From the NCBI GenBank assembly GCA_027186245.1, contig CP114483.1, forward strand, positions 29,332,642-29,396,641: 64,000 nucleotides of DNA. Direction: 5' to 3'. Under the pieces are notes generated by a model, which worked only from the letters and a program-made list of their open reading frames with translations, did no database searches and was not told where the DNA came from. A program made the position numbers and the translations under genes. Below are positions 34,712 through 46,293 of the stretch, in pieces. The stretch is from Coriaria nepalensis (Eukaryota > Streptophyta > Magnoliopsida > Cucurbitales > Coriariaceae). Positions within the stretch are counted from its first letter, which is position 1. Each line of letters starts with the position of its first letter.

Positions 34712-36929
34712 CGCACTCTTTAACGGCTCTGTAGCGCCTTTATCGTCAGTGTGTTTATCTGACTGAGCTTCTTCGTCCTCTACAAGGTTAGAGCTTCTTC
34801 TTTTGCGTTACATTGCAGATAAAAATAAAAATAAAAAACCTTCTTGTATTTCTCTTTCGAATGTGCCACTGGTCTGTAATGGTGTTGGTCGGTTCCTCTC
34901 TCTTGAGGAGGACGACGAGTTTGATGCATGGGTGGGTGAAGGCTTTGATGAGAATGGAATAGGTTAAGTTAGCCGAAATGCTCTGTTGGTTTACTTTTTG
35001 GGCTTTATTTATTGTTGTTTTCGCAGGTTGTTTGGGTTTCTCCTTGCTGTGCTGGACCTCTGCATTACCTCTGCATTGGGCCTGGTTCTTTTTTTTTTTT
35101 ATTGATTTTGCTTTGCCTTGTTTTACTTTTGCTTTGTTAGGCTTGATCGGAAGTGGCGATTCGTACCGGCCCGGTCTGACCCGGTGCAATATGTGGATTT
35201 CAATTATTTAATGACAAAAGAAAATTACTTTTTTTAGTAGCATAGAAAAAAAAATCTTTCAACTCTTTAACCCTCTGACCCTTCAATCTTTAAGACTTCG
35301 CTCACAGACCGACATGTGAGACGTCGGTTTGTGCATCTCAGAGTCTCAAAACCTTCGACCCTTTGACCACAGACCAATATTTGAGATGTTGATTTGTGCA
35401 TCTCAGGGTCTCGAAACCTTCTATCGTTCGACTTTTGACATTCGAACCTTCGACCACATATCGAAATTTGAGGCCTTCGACTCTTTGTCCTTTCGACCCT
35501 ACTACCATTTGACCCTTCGACCACAAACCGGCACAAATTGTGTCATGTCGTATTCGGCACAGATTGGATCATGTCGTGTCTGTGCTCATGTTTGTGCCTA
35601 AAAATAAGAGCACGATACAGATACAGTAACAAGCCATAAACTTGTCGTTCTGGCTCATGGGATTGTGTCAGCCCGTGAGCCCGTTTTGGCCCATGTGTCT
35701 GTTTTGGCCTGTGAGCCCGTTTTGACCTGTGAGCTCGAAGGCTTGTTTAAAAAAAAAGTAATAAAAAAAAGGTTTTAAAGTTATTAGGAAAATGTTAATA
35801 TTGTAATATATATTTTGTATATTATTAATTATTCATAATAGTTATTATTTAGTAAATTAGAGAGTAGTGTCATTAATAATTAAAATTATAAATATATTGT
35901 AATAAATATTATTTTACCAAATAAGATTTTGTATTAATCGAAAGATTTTTTCCATATAAAATGATTTTCAGAGAAAAAACTCATAAGATTAGAAAGTATT
36001 TTTAGGTCTGTGCCTCAGACGGGCCCAAAAAGATCGTGTTGTGCCGGCCCACATGACCGCATCATTGGGCGCGACATGGAACGACTAATTCGTGCCAAGG
36101 TGATTCTTCTTGGGTTTTGTTTTTTACAAAAATTATTCATATTCTTGAAAAATATAGTTTATATAAATATTTAGTTAACCGAATGTTCTTATAAACAATT
36201 ATAAATAAGCTCATTAGGCTTGTTTGATTCAATTTCTTTTTGGAAATGAGAATGATAAGAGTGATTCAATGAAAATAAAAATAGTAATTTTTTTTTACCT
36301 ATATTCAGTGAATAAAAATTATGATTTTTTAGCATTTAATTAAAGAAGAAATTCGAAGAATTATACTAGTATAATAATAGAATTTAAAAATTATGAAAAA
36401 AAAAATTATATAAATAAATACTTATTTTTAACTTGTACAAAATCTATATATTAAAGTAAGAATAAAGAAATATTTTTTATTAGATAAAAATTAAAAATTA
36501 TTATCTTCCCATCATTCTTTCAAATCAAATAATAAAATAAATTTATATTTCAACCAAAAAAAAAAAAAAGGAAACACAATTGCCGGAAAAGATTTTCTGA
36601 TGTATTACTCTTTCTCTAACGGAAGGAAATCGTATTTTTTTTCTCAGAAAAGACAAGTAAAATTAGGCCTTTCCTATTATTTTGTTCACTCCAAACTGGA
36701 GCCTACAATTTATATCCCAAACTATAAAGCATACAACATAAAATAGCTCTACTTCAAGAGATTAAAAAGGATCCTTCCTGACGAATTCCCTTCTCCATTA
36801 ATTTTTTAAGTACACAAAAACCGTCAGATATAAATTTTTATGTTTCGGTGAAAAATGGAAATGAAGAAAGCATCTGTGACTGCCAAATATGTAAAATCAA
36901 TCGCCCACCCAAATAATGGGGGATCAACC
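34712..36929. other. Intergenic with repetitive tracts
   Basis: Upstream of the POL5-like gene the minus strand continues as a charged open stretch (34785-34712) preceded by an in-frame stop. At 35300-35540 a unit of about 64 bp (TTTGTGCATCTCAG and TCTCAAAACCTTCGACC) repeats two to three times. At 35660-35735 a shorter unit (GTGAGCCCGTTTTGGCC) repeats. These and the GGCCCAAAA/GGCCCACATG patch at 36020-36060 resemble transposon or satellite debris. The remainder is very AT-rich. Confidence 0.5.
35300..35540. repeat. Degenerate tandem repeat, about 64-bp period
   Basis: GTTTGTGCATCTCAGAGTCT (about 35326) recurs as GATTTGTGCATCTCAGGGTC (about 35389), both followed by AAACCTTC and CGA-rich sequence. 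A third, diverged copy follows near 35450. Confidence 0.7.
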
Positions 36930-39900
36930 TCACTTCTTAGCCTCTTCATACTCAGCCTCAGGAGGCTGATCCCCGCCCTGAGAGCCGCCCGATGAAGAAG
37001 AATCACCACCCCCCGAACCGCCAGCCATGTGCTGCCCGATCTTGGACACAGCTTTGTTAGCGACATCAAGTTTAGACTTGATCTCTTCAATGTCATCTCC
37101 CGCCATGGCCTCTCTCAAATCCGCCACTGAGTCTTCAATCTCCTTGGCAACTTCACTGGGGATCTTCTCTCTATACTCACTCAAGCTCTTTTCAATGCTG
37201 TAGATTGTAGTGTCCGCACTGTTTTTGATATCGATCAGAGCTTTCCTCTCTTGATCCTTCTGAGCATGTAGCTCAGCTTCTCTGACCATTTTGTTGATTT
37301 CATCATCAGAGAGTCCTCCTGATGAGCGGATAGTGATCTGTTGCTCTTTTCCAGTGGCCTTATCCTTGGCAGAGACGGTGACAATACCATTAGCATCAAT
37401 GTCAAAGGTTACTTCGATCTGAGGCATCCCTCTTGGAGCTGGAGGAATGCCCATAAGCTCGAATTCTCCTAACATTTTGTTGTCAGCTGCCATTTCACGC
37501 TCTCCCTGTAGTACCTTGATACCCACCTGGGTCTGATTATCAGCCGCTGTTGAAAACACCTGTGTCAAATGACATTCAAACATCAGTGTACTATCAGACT
37601 TGCCATTAAGACACCTTATAGAGGTCCAATGGTAATATTAGCCCAACTCTTTGGGGGCCTAGTGATATTTATAAAAAGAATACTTGGGCTGTTCAAAGTG
37701 AGTAGATATAGAACTGGCGCAAATGAAAACTTAAGGTGAGGATGATTATTAGACAGCAATGAATTTTGAACTATACCTGGCTCTTCTTTGTTGGAATGGT
37801 TGTGTTACGGTTGATAAGCTTGGTGAAGATACCACCTAGAGTTTCTATACCAAGAGAGAGTGGTGTCACATCAAGAAGAAGCAATTCTTTGACATCGCCA
37901 CGGAGAATACCACCCTGAATGGCGGCCCCTAAAGCTACTGCTTCGTCAGGGTTAACTCCTTTGCTTGGGCTCTTGCCGAATATCTCTGATACTACTTCTT
38001 GTACTTTGGGGACTCGGGTCATTCCTCCAACTAGAAGAACTTCATCCACTTCCTTGATGGATATATTTGCATCTTTCAAACAGTTCTTGCATGGAATCCG
38101 GGTCCTCTCGATCAGGTTATTGACAAGGCTTTCAAACTTCGATCTAGTGAGTGTGATGTTAAGATGTTTTGCACCAGATGCATCAGCTGTGATGAAAGGC
38201 AGGTTGATTTCAGTTTGGGAAGTCGATGAAAGTTCTATCTTCGCCTTCTCAGCTGCTTCTCTAAGCCTCTGCAAGGCAAGTTTGTCTTTTGAAAGGTCAA
38301 TGCTCTCTGTTCTTTTGAACTCACTCACTAAAAAGTCTAGTAGGGCATTGTCGAAATCTTCTCCTCCCAAGAATGTGTCACCATTTGTTGCTTTTACCTA
38401 TACAAGGGCAGCCAAGTTAGTGTGTTACATATAATGAAGAAAGGTAAGAGTAAAAGTGGAAGAAATTTATACCTCAAAAACACCATTGGATATTTCCAGA
38501 ATGGAAACATCAAATGTACCACCTCCAAGATCAAAAACTGCAATAAGGCCTTCCTTGTTGTTCATTCCATAAGAAAGAGCTGCAGCAGTGGGCTCATTGA
38601 TGATTCTCATCACATCCAGACCAGCAATTCTGCCAGCATCCTTTGTTGCTTGTCTCTGAGCATCATTGAAATAAGCAGGAACAGTGATCACAGCCTTTGA
38701 AACAGTCTTTCCAAGGTAGGCCTCAGCAGTTTCCTTCATCTTGGTCAGAACGAAGGCCCCAATCTGACTAGCTGAATACTGTTGTCCGTTCACTTCAACC
38801 CATGCATCTCCATTTGGAGCCTTCACTATCTTGTATGGGACCATTTTCATTTCCTTCTGCGTCTGTGGATCATCAAAGCGTCTACCAATTAGACGTTTGG
38901 TTCCAAAAACTGTGTTTGTAGGGTTGGTCACAGCCTGACGTTTTGCTGGAGTTCCAACAAGCAGCTCTGCTTTCTGGTTAAAGGCAACCACTGACGGTGT
39001 GGTACGAGCTCCCTCAGCATTCTCAATAACTTTGGGATTCTACAGGTAATTCAAGATCCAGTCAGTAAATGAAAAAACATGTCAAGGCCCAATAACTCAG
39101 GAAAAAAAAAATCAGCAGGTCTTACTTTTCCCTCCATGACAGCAACACAAGAATTGGTGGTTCCCAAGTCAATACCGATCACATCATTTCCAGCCGGTTT
39201 TGAACTGCAATGGTGAGAGAGCAGTAAACATTAAGATTAATAAATAAAGGCTAGATTTAAGAATCCATTTTATGAAACACACAAAAAATAAAATAAAAGA
39301 TTAAGATACCTGAATGGTCTGGACAAACTTGCCCATTTTTGGGCAAGGTGCGAACTATTCGATGAAGACTTTGAATTACTGATTAACTGCATGTCCATTA
39401 GAATATTCATGTCTTAATCATGATTAATCATAACCAACTAAAAACACAAAGAAACACTACTGACATTTAGCTTTTAGACACATCCTCCAGGCCTAAAAAT
39501 GAAACAATACAGAACAAGCCAACTAAAAAAGAGGAGTGCTTAAAATGGACTTCTGTTAGCAAAAGCTATTATCTCTAAGATCAGTAACAAGTAGTCTGAC
39601 TGTTAGCTAAGTTAGAAGCATTATATAAACTCGCAATGCTAAGAATCAAGCCACTGTTACTTGAACAGGAAAAGCTAATAAATCCAGACAAAGATGAGTT
39701 TATCAGTGAAACTCAGATCTTTCACAGAACTAGGAAAGGATCCCCAAAATATCATGTTCGGTCTCATAAAGTTCTCCACCTAAAAATTTTCATCTTCCAC
39801 GATAACAACAGAAAAATAAAGAAAAGAAATGAAACCAGAAAGCGAAAAAGATATTAACAGGACTCCGCGACTAAAGTTCTCGTAGAACCAAACCGACCAT

Positions 39901-40043
39901 TTCACAATCGTAAAGAGAAAAATAGAAACTCTTGATACAAATTAAAAAGTACGATAAATGAGACTAACGGATCGGTAGGCGGAGAGAGAGGTGGAGGCGA
40001 TGTCACGGCGTCGAAGAGATCGTAGCAACGCAGCGGTGGCCAT
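36930..40043 (-). CDS. mtHSC70: Mitochondrial heat shock protein 70 (mtHSC70)
   Basis: ATP-dependent chaperone of the mitochondrial matrix, active in protein import and folding. Six exons, 40043-39969, 39386-39310, 39204-39126, 39039-38473, 38397-37777 and 37559-36930, join in phase to 682 aa, the usual length. Residues 1-50 are Arg/Ser-rich without acidic clusters ([20 protein letters not shown]), a typical mitochondrial presequence. Signatures seen are [36 protein letters not shown] and [17 protein letters not shown], plus [20 protein letters not shown] and [11 protein letters not shown]. The substrate-binding domain contains [20 protein letters not shown] and [21 protein letters not shown]. 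The Gly/Ser-rich C-terminus ends [11 protein letters not shown], the mitochondrial-type tail, with no EEVD or ER-retention signal. No lesion was seen, in contrast to the genes on both sides. Confidence 0.97.
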
Positions 40044-40548
40044 GGCCGGACGATTCCCAGCGACGGAGGAAATGTCTAAGGGTTTAGTTAGGGTTTTGCG
40101 AAGAGGAGTGGGGGTCTTTCAAGAGACAGGAAATGGGCTTTTGGGAGCTGGTTTCTTGCGTGAGAGAGGGGTTTAAGGAAGGTTCTAGATCTTTGCATGA
40201 CAGTTACTGCTCGGCCCTCTGCTAAAAGAAAGTTACAGCTCGGCCCAAGACTATATTGCAAGTAGATGGGCTGGACTTGGATCGGATAGATATACATATA
40301 AGCATATAATCACTGGACCATGGCCCATGGCCCATGGCACAACTCAATCAAATCCGATATCATTCAATATTGCCAATTAAAACTACATGTCGGATAGTAA
40401 TTGGATGAGAGATTCGTCCATCGCCTAACTTTACACTTTCCAAATTAGTTCTCTCTTGGAATGTGAAGAATGAAGAAATGAATCTTATAAACTCACTGAA
40501 AACTGAAAAGAAGCATTCCACACAAAGATTAGATATACATAAACGATT
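40044..40548. other. mtHSC70 promoter and 3' flank of the CorA-like relic
   Basis: The short region upstream of the mtHSC70 start contains GGGTTTAGTTAGGGTTTTGC (telo-box-like on the minus strand, 40080) and a run of CCATGGCCCATGG near 40318-40336. No gene. Confidence 0.5.
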
Positions 40549-42190
40549 TTACAGACTCAAATCTCGAGCGCTACTTACTCTTTCTAGAATCCCACGGCCT
40601 CGAGCTCGCATAAGAAACGATTTCCGAACAATAGAAGACCAGCTAAAGCTTCTTTCTTTGTTTTGCCAAGTGACCACATAAGTATAAATAGTCGGGAAAC
40701 TCGAGCATAGCAACAATGTAACCATTGTAGCGAGACCAACTAACACAACATAGTAAAACTCAGTTTCCTAACTCCACATTGTTTTGTGGTGTCCATGGAA
40801 CTCCTTCAACATTCATTCCAAACACTATAAAGAGAAGTAAACAATGAAAACAAATACATCTAATCATGAATATGAATATTATATGAATGTTTGATATTTT
40901 GAAGAGTGTTATATTACCTCTAGTAATAACGGATAAAGGAAGGAAGATGATTGAAAGAAACGAGAGATAATAGAGCTTCTTGTTAACTTGTTCGGCTTGC
41001 CAGTTATCTAGACCGGATTGAAGTGATGTTATGCGGGTTGAGATAAATCCGACATTTTCTTTTAGCCTTCGTAGCAACACGATTAACTCCTCGAGGGAAG
41101 CAATGTTCTTCGTTAAAGAACCATTGCTTTGATGAACATTTTCCCTTGACTCAGTGAAAAAACTTGCTCGCCATATGAAATCGTCTGATCAGCTGATAAA
41201 ATACATTACATAGTATGCTTATCAAGATGTTAACTCGTCGCTTAGTTTTCACGTCTCAAACAATCGTAAAGGAAGAGAAAAGTAAAGGAATAGACGTAAG
41301 AAAATACTTTGTACAAGGCGTTGCAAGTTGAGGTGCATTTTGGGGAATCTTCAATCATCCAGCATTTGTTTCTTCAAAGCAAAGCCACCTACAAAGAAAC
41401 ATATCCCGTGATCAAATTATATGTCATGCATACACACACTAGTGTCAAAATAATCATATTTATAATTCAATGACTCTACCTTTGTCGATTTAGAGCTCTA
41501 CGGAATCCAACTCCATCTCAAGTTCAATCACGATATCTTGAAGGTGATCGACATACGTGTCAATAATATGAAGTACTAGATTCGACACGGATTTTGGAAC
41601 CGGAGTATCCGCTTCCTCCGAGTGATTCAACGTCGATAACAATTCAAGAACATTCTCTTTTATCACAACCCCAGTACCTTCATTCCGATGATGATCACCC
41701 ATAAAACACAAAGAAGGAGTTTCCTCTGAGCTTGGAACCTCCGAGAGAAGAGATTGGACCACGGGCATAAAATCCAATCTCAGAACCCAGCCCAGAGACA
41801 CGGTAATCACAGAATTCTCGGTAATTATAGCGGCAATTCTAAACGTGAAATTGCTGAAGGGTATTCCATGTGAATTAACTCGGAAAACGAGGGCCCCATC
41901 TACATGTCCACAGAAGGGTCCATTGCTTACTAGGGAAAGAATGTCTTGGAGTTTCAAAGGCGGGCAAAGAACTTCAATAAGATACTGCATGGATTGAGAA
42001 AGCTTTTGGTTGACTTTTGGAAGCTCCGCATGGTACCAACAGAACTTCACTTCCATAGCCTTCAGAAAGGTCCCATTCTTTATTACAGAAATTACCGAAT
42101 CCGTTGAACATATAAGCTTTCTTTCTCACTGTACCGGCAATATTGGTCCACCGGAGAAGAGTGTCCGATAAGCATTCTCTCTATTTCACC
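40549..42190 (-). pseudogene. CorA-like magnesium-transporter-family gene, broken
   Basis: Minus-strand remains of a plant CorA-like membrane protein. Pieces in order: AYMFNGFGNFCNKEWDLSEG (about 42120-42060), YLIEVLCPPLKLQDILSLVS and NGPFCGHVDGALVFRVNSHG (about 41990-41880), LLSTLNHSEEADTPVPKSVS (41640-41580), GGFALKKQMLDD (41390-41354), LRRLKENVGFISTRI and NKKLYYLSFLSIIFLPLSVI (41075-40930), the CorA motif as VFGMNVEGVPWT (40832-40790), and a last membrane helix (40746-40690). Lesions: +1 near 42045, nonsense at 41490-41492 (GAA to TAA), nonsense at 41351-41353 (CGA to TGA), a damaged donor near 41311, indels across 41100-41165, and a frame change near 40765. The GMN signature survives, but the gene cannot make the full protein. 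The original start codon was not located. Confidence 0.88.
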
Positions 42191-42960
42191 CATATAATCA
42201 ACATGTTTTTCATAAGCTACATCCATTCTTAGTCAAGATTCTTTTCTTTATCCAATAGTTAGTAACAGATCATCTATGATGTAAGGACATATCAATCCGA
42301 TGATTCTTACAATTGGGCTAGAGATTTTGCAACAAAAGACTAGGATTAACATTCTCAAAACCAAATGATCAATAGCATGTGAAGCAAAACAGTAAAATGC
42401 AGAGAAATGGATGGCCTTTTGAATCATCAATCAATTTTACAGCAGCAAAATCCAATTTTCTCCCTCCAATAAGCAACCGAAAAACACAAAAAATTACTAA
42501 TCAAAAGTTCTTGATGAGATCAAAGACAAGAACATCTAATCCTACGCAACCTTAATGAAATAAATTTAAATAAATTTTTTTTTAAATTCTATTTCTTAGG
42601 CATTCCGCATTCAGCTGGACCGAATTGAAGTGATAATAGGAACTTTAAAATTTTAATATTACATGAATATTTTATATTTTTTAGATAAAACAAAATAAGA
42701 TTAAACAGTCTATAATTTATTCGTAGCATTCGTTTTTATTCCGAGACATTATTGTATGCACATAATGCACAGTCACACGGTACATCAAATCTCATCACAA
42801 TCATAAACGTTATTTTCTAACGAAAATATTGATACTTCATACAACTCAAAAAGGAAAAGTAAGGTTCCTTATGAAAAAAGCAAATACTAACACATCATCG
42901 TTATTCGGAGTCGACTGACTTCATTATTACCAGCACTCCCCATAAAATCTCTTGCCCAAG
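42191..42960. other. Intergenic
   Basis: AT-rich, no gene or repeat recognised. Confidence 0.4.
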
Positions 42961-42997
42961 CGAACTATGAAAACCTCATCGAGCAACTCTCTTGCAG

Positions 42998-43385
42998 CCA
43001 TTCTGACGAGAGGAGGTATAAGCATTTCCGTTCGCGGTCAATTCCGAAGAGCTGATCTTTAGTAACTGCAAAAGAAAAGAATTGTACCCATTCACAAATT
43101 TCAGTTCTTGATACTTAAATAAAATACAATTATCACATTACTTGTAAAAGACAACTTAAATATTGTAATAAAGAGAACCAAAACTTGAAATATCAAAATC
43201 AAACCTGTTCATACATATGTGGATTAGTTAAGCAGTTCAACTTTGAGCTCAATTCCTTAAGTCCAATGCCAAAAGCCTTAGCATCTGGTAAGATCTTTCT
43301 ATGAAGATCTCCATCCTCAATGTACTTGAGAACCGTTTCAACCCGATTTTCGTATTTTGGGTCCAATGACTTGGAACAAGCCCTT
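42998..43385 (-). pseudogene. Two exons of an unrecognised conserved-looking gene, possibly truncated
   Basis: On the minus strand an open segment from about 43381 to 43206 reads CFKSLDPKYENRVETVLKYI, then EDGDLHRKILPDAKAFGIGL and KELSSKLNCLTNPHMYEQ, ending at a GT donor (GTTTGATTTTG). After an acceptor at about 43067 the second exon continues in phase as LLKISSSELTANGNAYTSSR and QNGCKRVAR, then a stop near 43000. The two exons fit one protein C-terminus, but the N-terminal part is not found upstream, so it may be a truncated gene. I do not recognise the family for certain. From its position near mtHSC70 and an AGL gene, an At4g37920-type plastid protein is a candidate to test. Confidence 0.45.
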
Positions 43386-43399
43386 CAGTCTAATAAACA

Positions 43400-44640
43400 C
43401 AATTGGAAAACATTATTGTATATCTATGTAAGTGTAATTAAAAATATATACATGTAAGTATGTATTATTATTAATATACCTTAAATATTTACTTACACTA
43501 GGGTATTTTCCATTTGAAAGTTTACCCGAGAAGTATTCATACTCGGCAATGGAGCTACTTCTCTCGATATTAACATGGAATGAGAGAGTTTGAGGAAGAT
43601 CAAAAGAATTTTGTTGAACCGACGATTTACGATGATCTAATCCAATTACCCTTATTGGAAGTAAAATGCAGTGGAAAACTAATATTTTAACATGTTATGT
43701 TTATATTCAATTTTGAATGGAGCCCATTTCGTATAAATGAAAAGTCAAAATTGATTCAAATTCTTATACGTGAGAGCTTTGAATTGATATATAATATGCT
43801 CAAAATGAGAAATTGAATCTCAAAATGCAATTACTAGAATGATTTAAAAAGAACAAAATAATAGAGGAAAAATTGTCTCATATTGAAAAGGAGAACAAGT
43901 GAAAGAATATTTATATAGAATTGCATATTTATTAATTAGTAATAAAATATAAGCTAGAAATGCTCTTTTTTGTGTGCACTCGCAAGGGTGCAAATCCGGA
44001 CCGGATCGGGCTTGGCTCGTGTGCACCTACACCTAGGCGTGTCGAATGTCGGCCCCAAAACGACCTGATTTACCTTGGCCCACTTTTGTTTTCTTTCTGA
44101 ATTTTTTTTTTCTTTTAATCTTTTTATGCAAAAATGTATGAAGATGAAATATTGTAATTTAATTTTTTATTTCATCAAATTTAAATATGTATTAAACCAG
44201 ATTAAATTTCAGATTAATTTTCATCAATCACTTCTCCTCTCATGAGTCTATAAATTGACAATTTCTTTCCATTTGAAAACACGCTAACAAAAACCGAAAA
44301 CTTTTTGTTTGTTTTCATTCCCCTCTTTAAAGTTCAAAGTTTCCAATATAATAGAGTTCGAGCTACTTTTCAGTCCCCTATTTAAAGTTATAAGTTTTCA
44401 ATATAGTAGAATTCGAGCCATTGTTTTATACATTTATGTTGTATCCTATGAAATAAATGTCATTCAACTTTCTACGTCGACGTAAAAAGACAAATTTATT
44501 TTTAAAAAATTGTTGTCTAATAGATTTCGATTTAATTCTCTATTTATATTTTATTTTTACAAATTTCATTCTATTTACTACTCTATTTTTTATTATGTTA
44601 TATAAATTTTGTTTACTTTTAATTCTATTTTTATAAATTT
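43400..44640. other. Intergenic
   Basis: AT-rich sequence without recognisable genes. Confidence 0.45.
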
Positions 44641-44799
44641 TACTATGTTTTACAGATATTATTATGCATACAGTGTTCATATTCACTGTTTACAAATATT
44701 TGCTGTTTATTATATATATTGAATTCCAACAAATGCAACCAGGTAAATGATTCAATGCTATTCCTTTCCTTGCGAAATGGTAAACTCAATCCATGAACA

Positions 44800-45309
44800 A
44801 GCATAGTGCTACTTTGTTTAGATAATGTGAAGTTGATTTCCTGGAACTTAGCTTGCTGTGAGAGGTTAATAGTGAATCCTTTCGGACTGAGAAAGTCGAG
44901 AACATAGCAAGTTTCGAGCCCTTCAATGCACATATCTTCAATCCTGTAATACAAAATTGGATATTTTCCCGCACCTATTCTCAGCAGCCAAACAAAGAGT
45001 AGGGAGAAAGATACAGAACCTGAAAGGGACGACGGAAGAGAAAGGCAAGACGAGGCAAGGGAGATCGAGACGAGTGTGGAAAAGGTGAGCGAATAGTGCC
45101 GAGAAAGCTCCAGAAAACGAAGGGTGGTTGTAGAGAACGAGATTCGGAAGTTTTTCTTTCGCAGATTTGGCTATGGTTCCCAAGGCAGCGTCTGACTGAA
45201 AGCTTCGAGCTCGAGCCAACGCTAGAAATCCCCTCCTCCTCCACCTCCAGTTTCCAAGTAGCGCGGCAGCCATTGCTGACACCGAAAAGCTTCGTATGGA
45301 CTCACTCAT
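44800..45309 (-). pseudogene. 5' fragment of a DHH-phosphoesterase-like protein gene
   Basis: Exon 1 (45309-45020) begins MSESIRSFSVSAMAAALLGN, has an Arg-rich organelle-targeting-like leader, and continues as LVLYNHPSFSGAFSALFAHL. Exon 2 starts at 44943 in phase (RIEDMCIEGLETCYVLDFLS, PKGFTINLSQQ). The pattern resembles the start of plant DHH-family proteins (LYHYPCPDGAF..., YLLDFVGP...). In that family the metal-binding DHH motif comes a few residues later, but here similarity stops at about 44850 and no further exons were found downstream. It is therefore probably a truncated gene lacking its catalytic motif. The family assignment is from pattern memory. Confidence 0.6.
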
Positions 45310-46293
45310 TCGGAGTGTGGTCCAGTGGGTCGTTAATGGACTGGACCGAAATCTCAACCCAGCCCAAAAAGCTTCCTCTTTAAAGATCGGATATTCAATT
45401 ACACTGAATTTTTGGCCCAAGAAACAAAATTACACTGTGAATTTAAAATTGAGTATTAAAAACGTCTTAAAAATTTTCCAAAATGTACAAAAATTTGAAA
45501 AAAAGACTTGACTAAATTAGTTTCCATGTTTTACTATATCTTCTTTTCTCAAATATATTTTTTCTTCCATTTTAATAAGAATTTTTTTGACACCAATTAA
45601 TCAATCTTAAATGTATGAGTAAAATATTCATAACGATTACAATATCAATATCATATGACTTATTATATCAGATTATATAAGTATTTATGATTGATTAATA
45701 TATAATAGAGCGTATATACCTATTCTAAATTTAACTAAAAAAAATAGAATTAGAATCATCACTTTTTGGCAATTTAAAGCTTATTATTTTAACGTGACTT
45801 AATTTGTATTATTGAAATTCTTAATTCACTTACACAAACAGCAATTTCTTAAGATAATTAGAATTAACAAAAACCTTTAAGATAGCTAAAAAACCAAACC
45901 CGATCTATGTAGTACTTTCTCATTATTGTTTTTTTTTTTTTTTTTTGTTACATCACTATTAATATTACAACTAGCGAGTCCATATTAATCAAATGGTAAC
46001 AATTCCATAACTTTGTTTCATTAGCATTTTCTTACCATATCTCGATTACTCTTCCTCTTCATGGGATGTTCTTATCTCAAACTGGAACAAACTTTTGTAT
46101 CCTATGTAACGTTAAACCTCGTCTCCTCATTGTGGAGGAGGATTATTGAAGCATTTTAAAGACACCATCTACGGTGTTGTAATAGAGGTTTGCGAATATA
46201 GTTATAATCTGTTCCATAATATATAGGATTAGTGATGATGAGGTGTAAACATGGTTTATTGTCTAACTAATGAAAGAGTGATTAGAAGACATA
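45310..46293. other. Intergenic
   Basis: AT-rich spacer and 3' flank of the first MADS gene. No gene seen. Confidence 0.45.

Noticed and set aside
35267..36100. CRISPR-like array in the repeated tract
   Set aside because: Units are degenerate and adjacent without unique spacers, and the locus is plant nuclear DNA.
37919..38434. 171-codon plus-strand frame
   Set aside because: Antisense shadow of the mtHSC70 exon 38397-37777.
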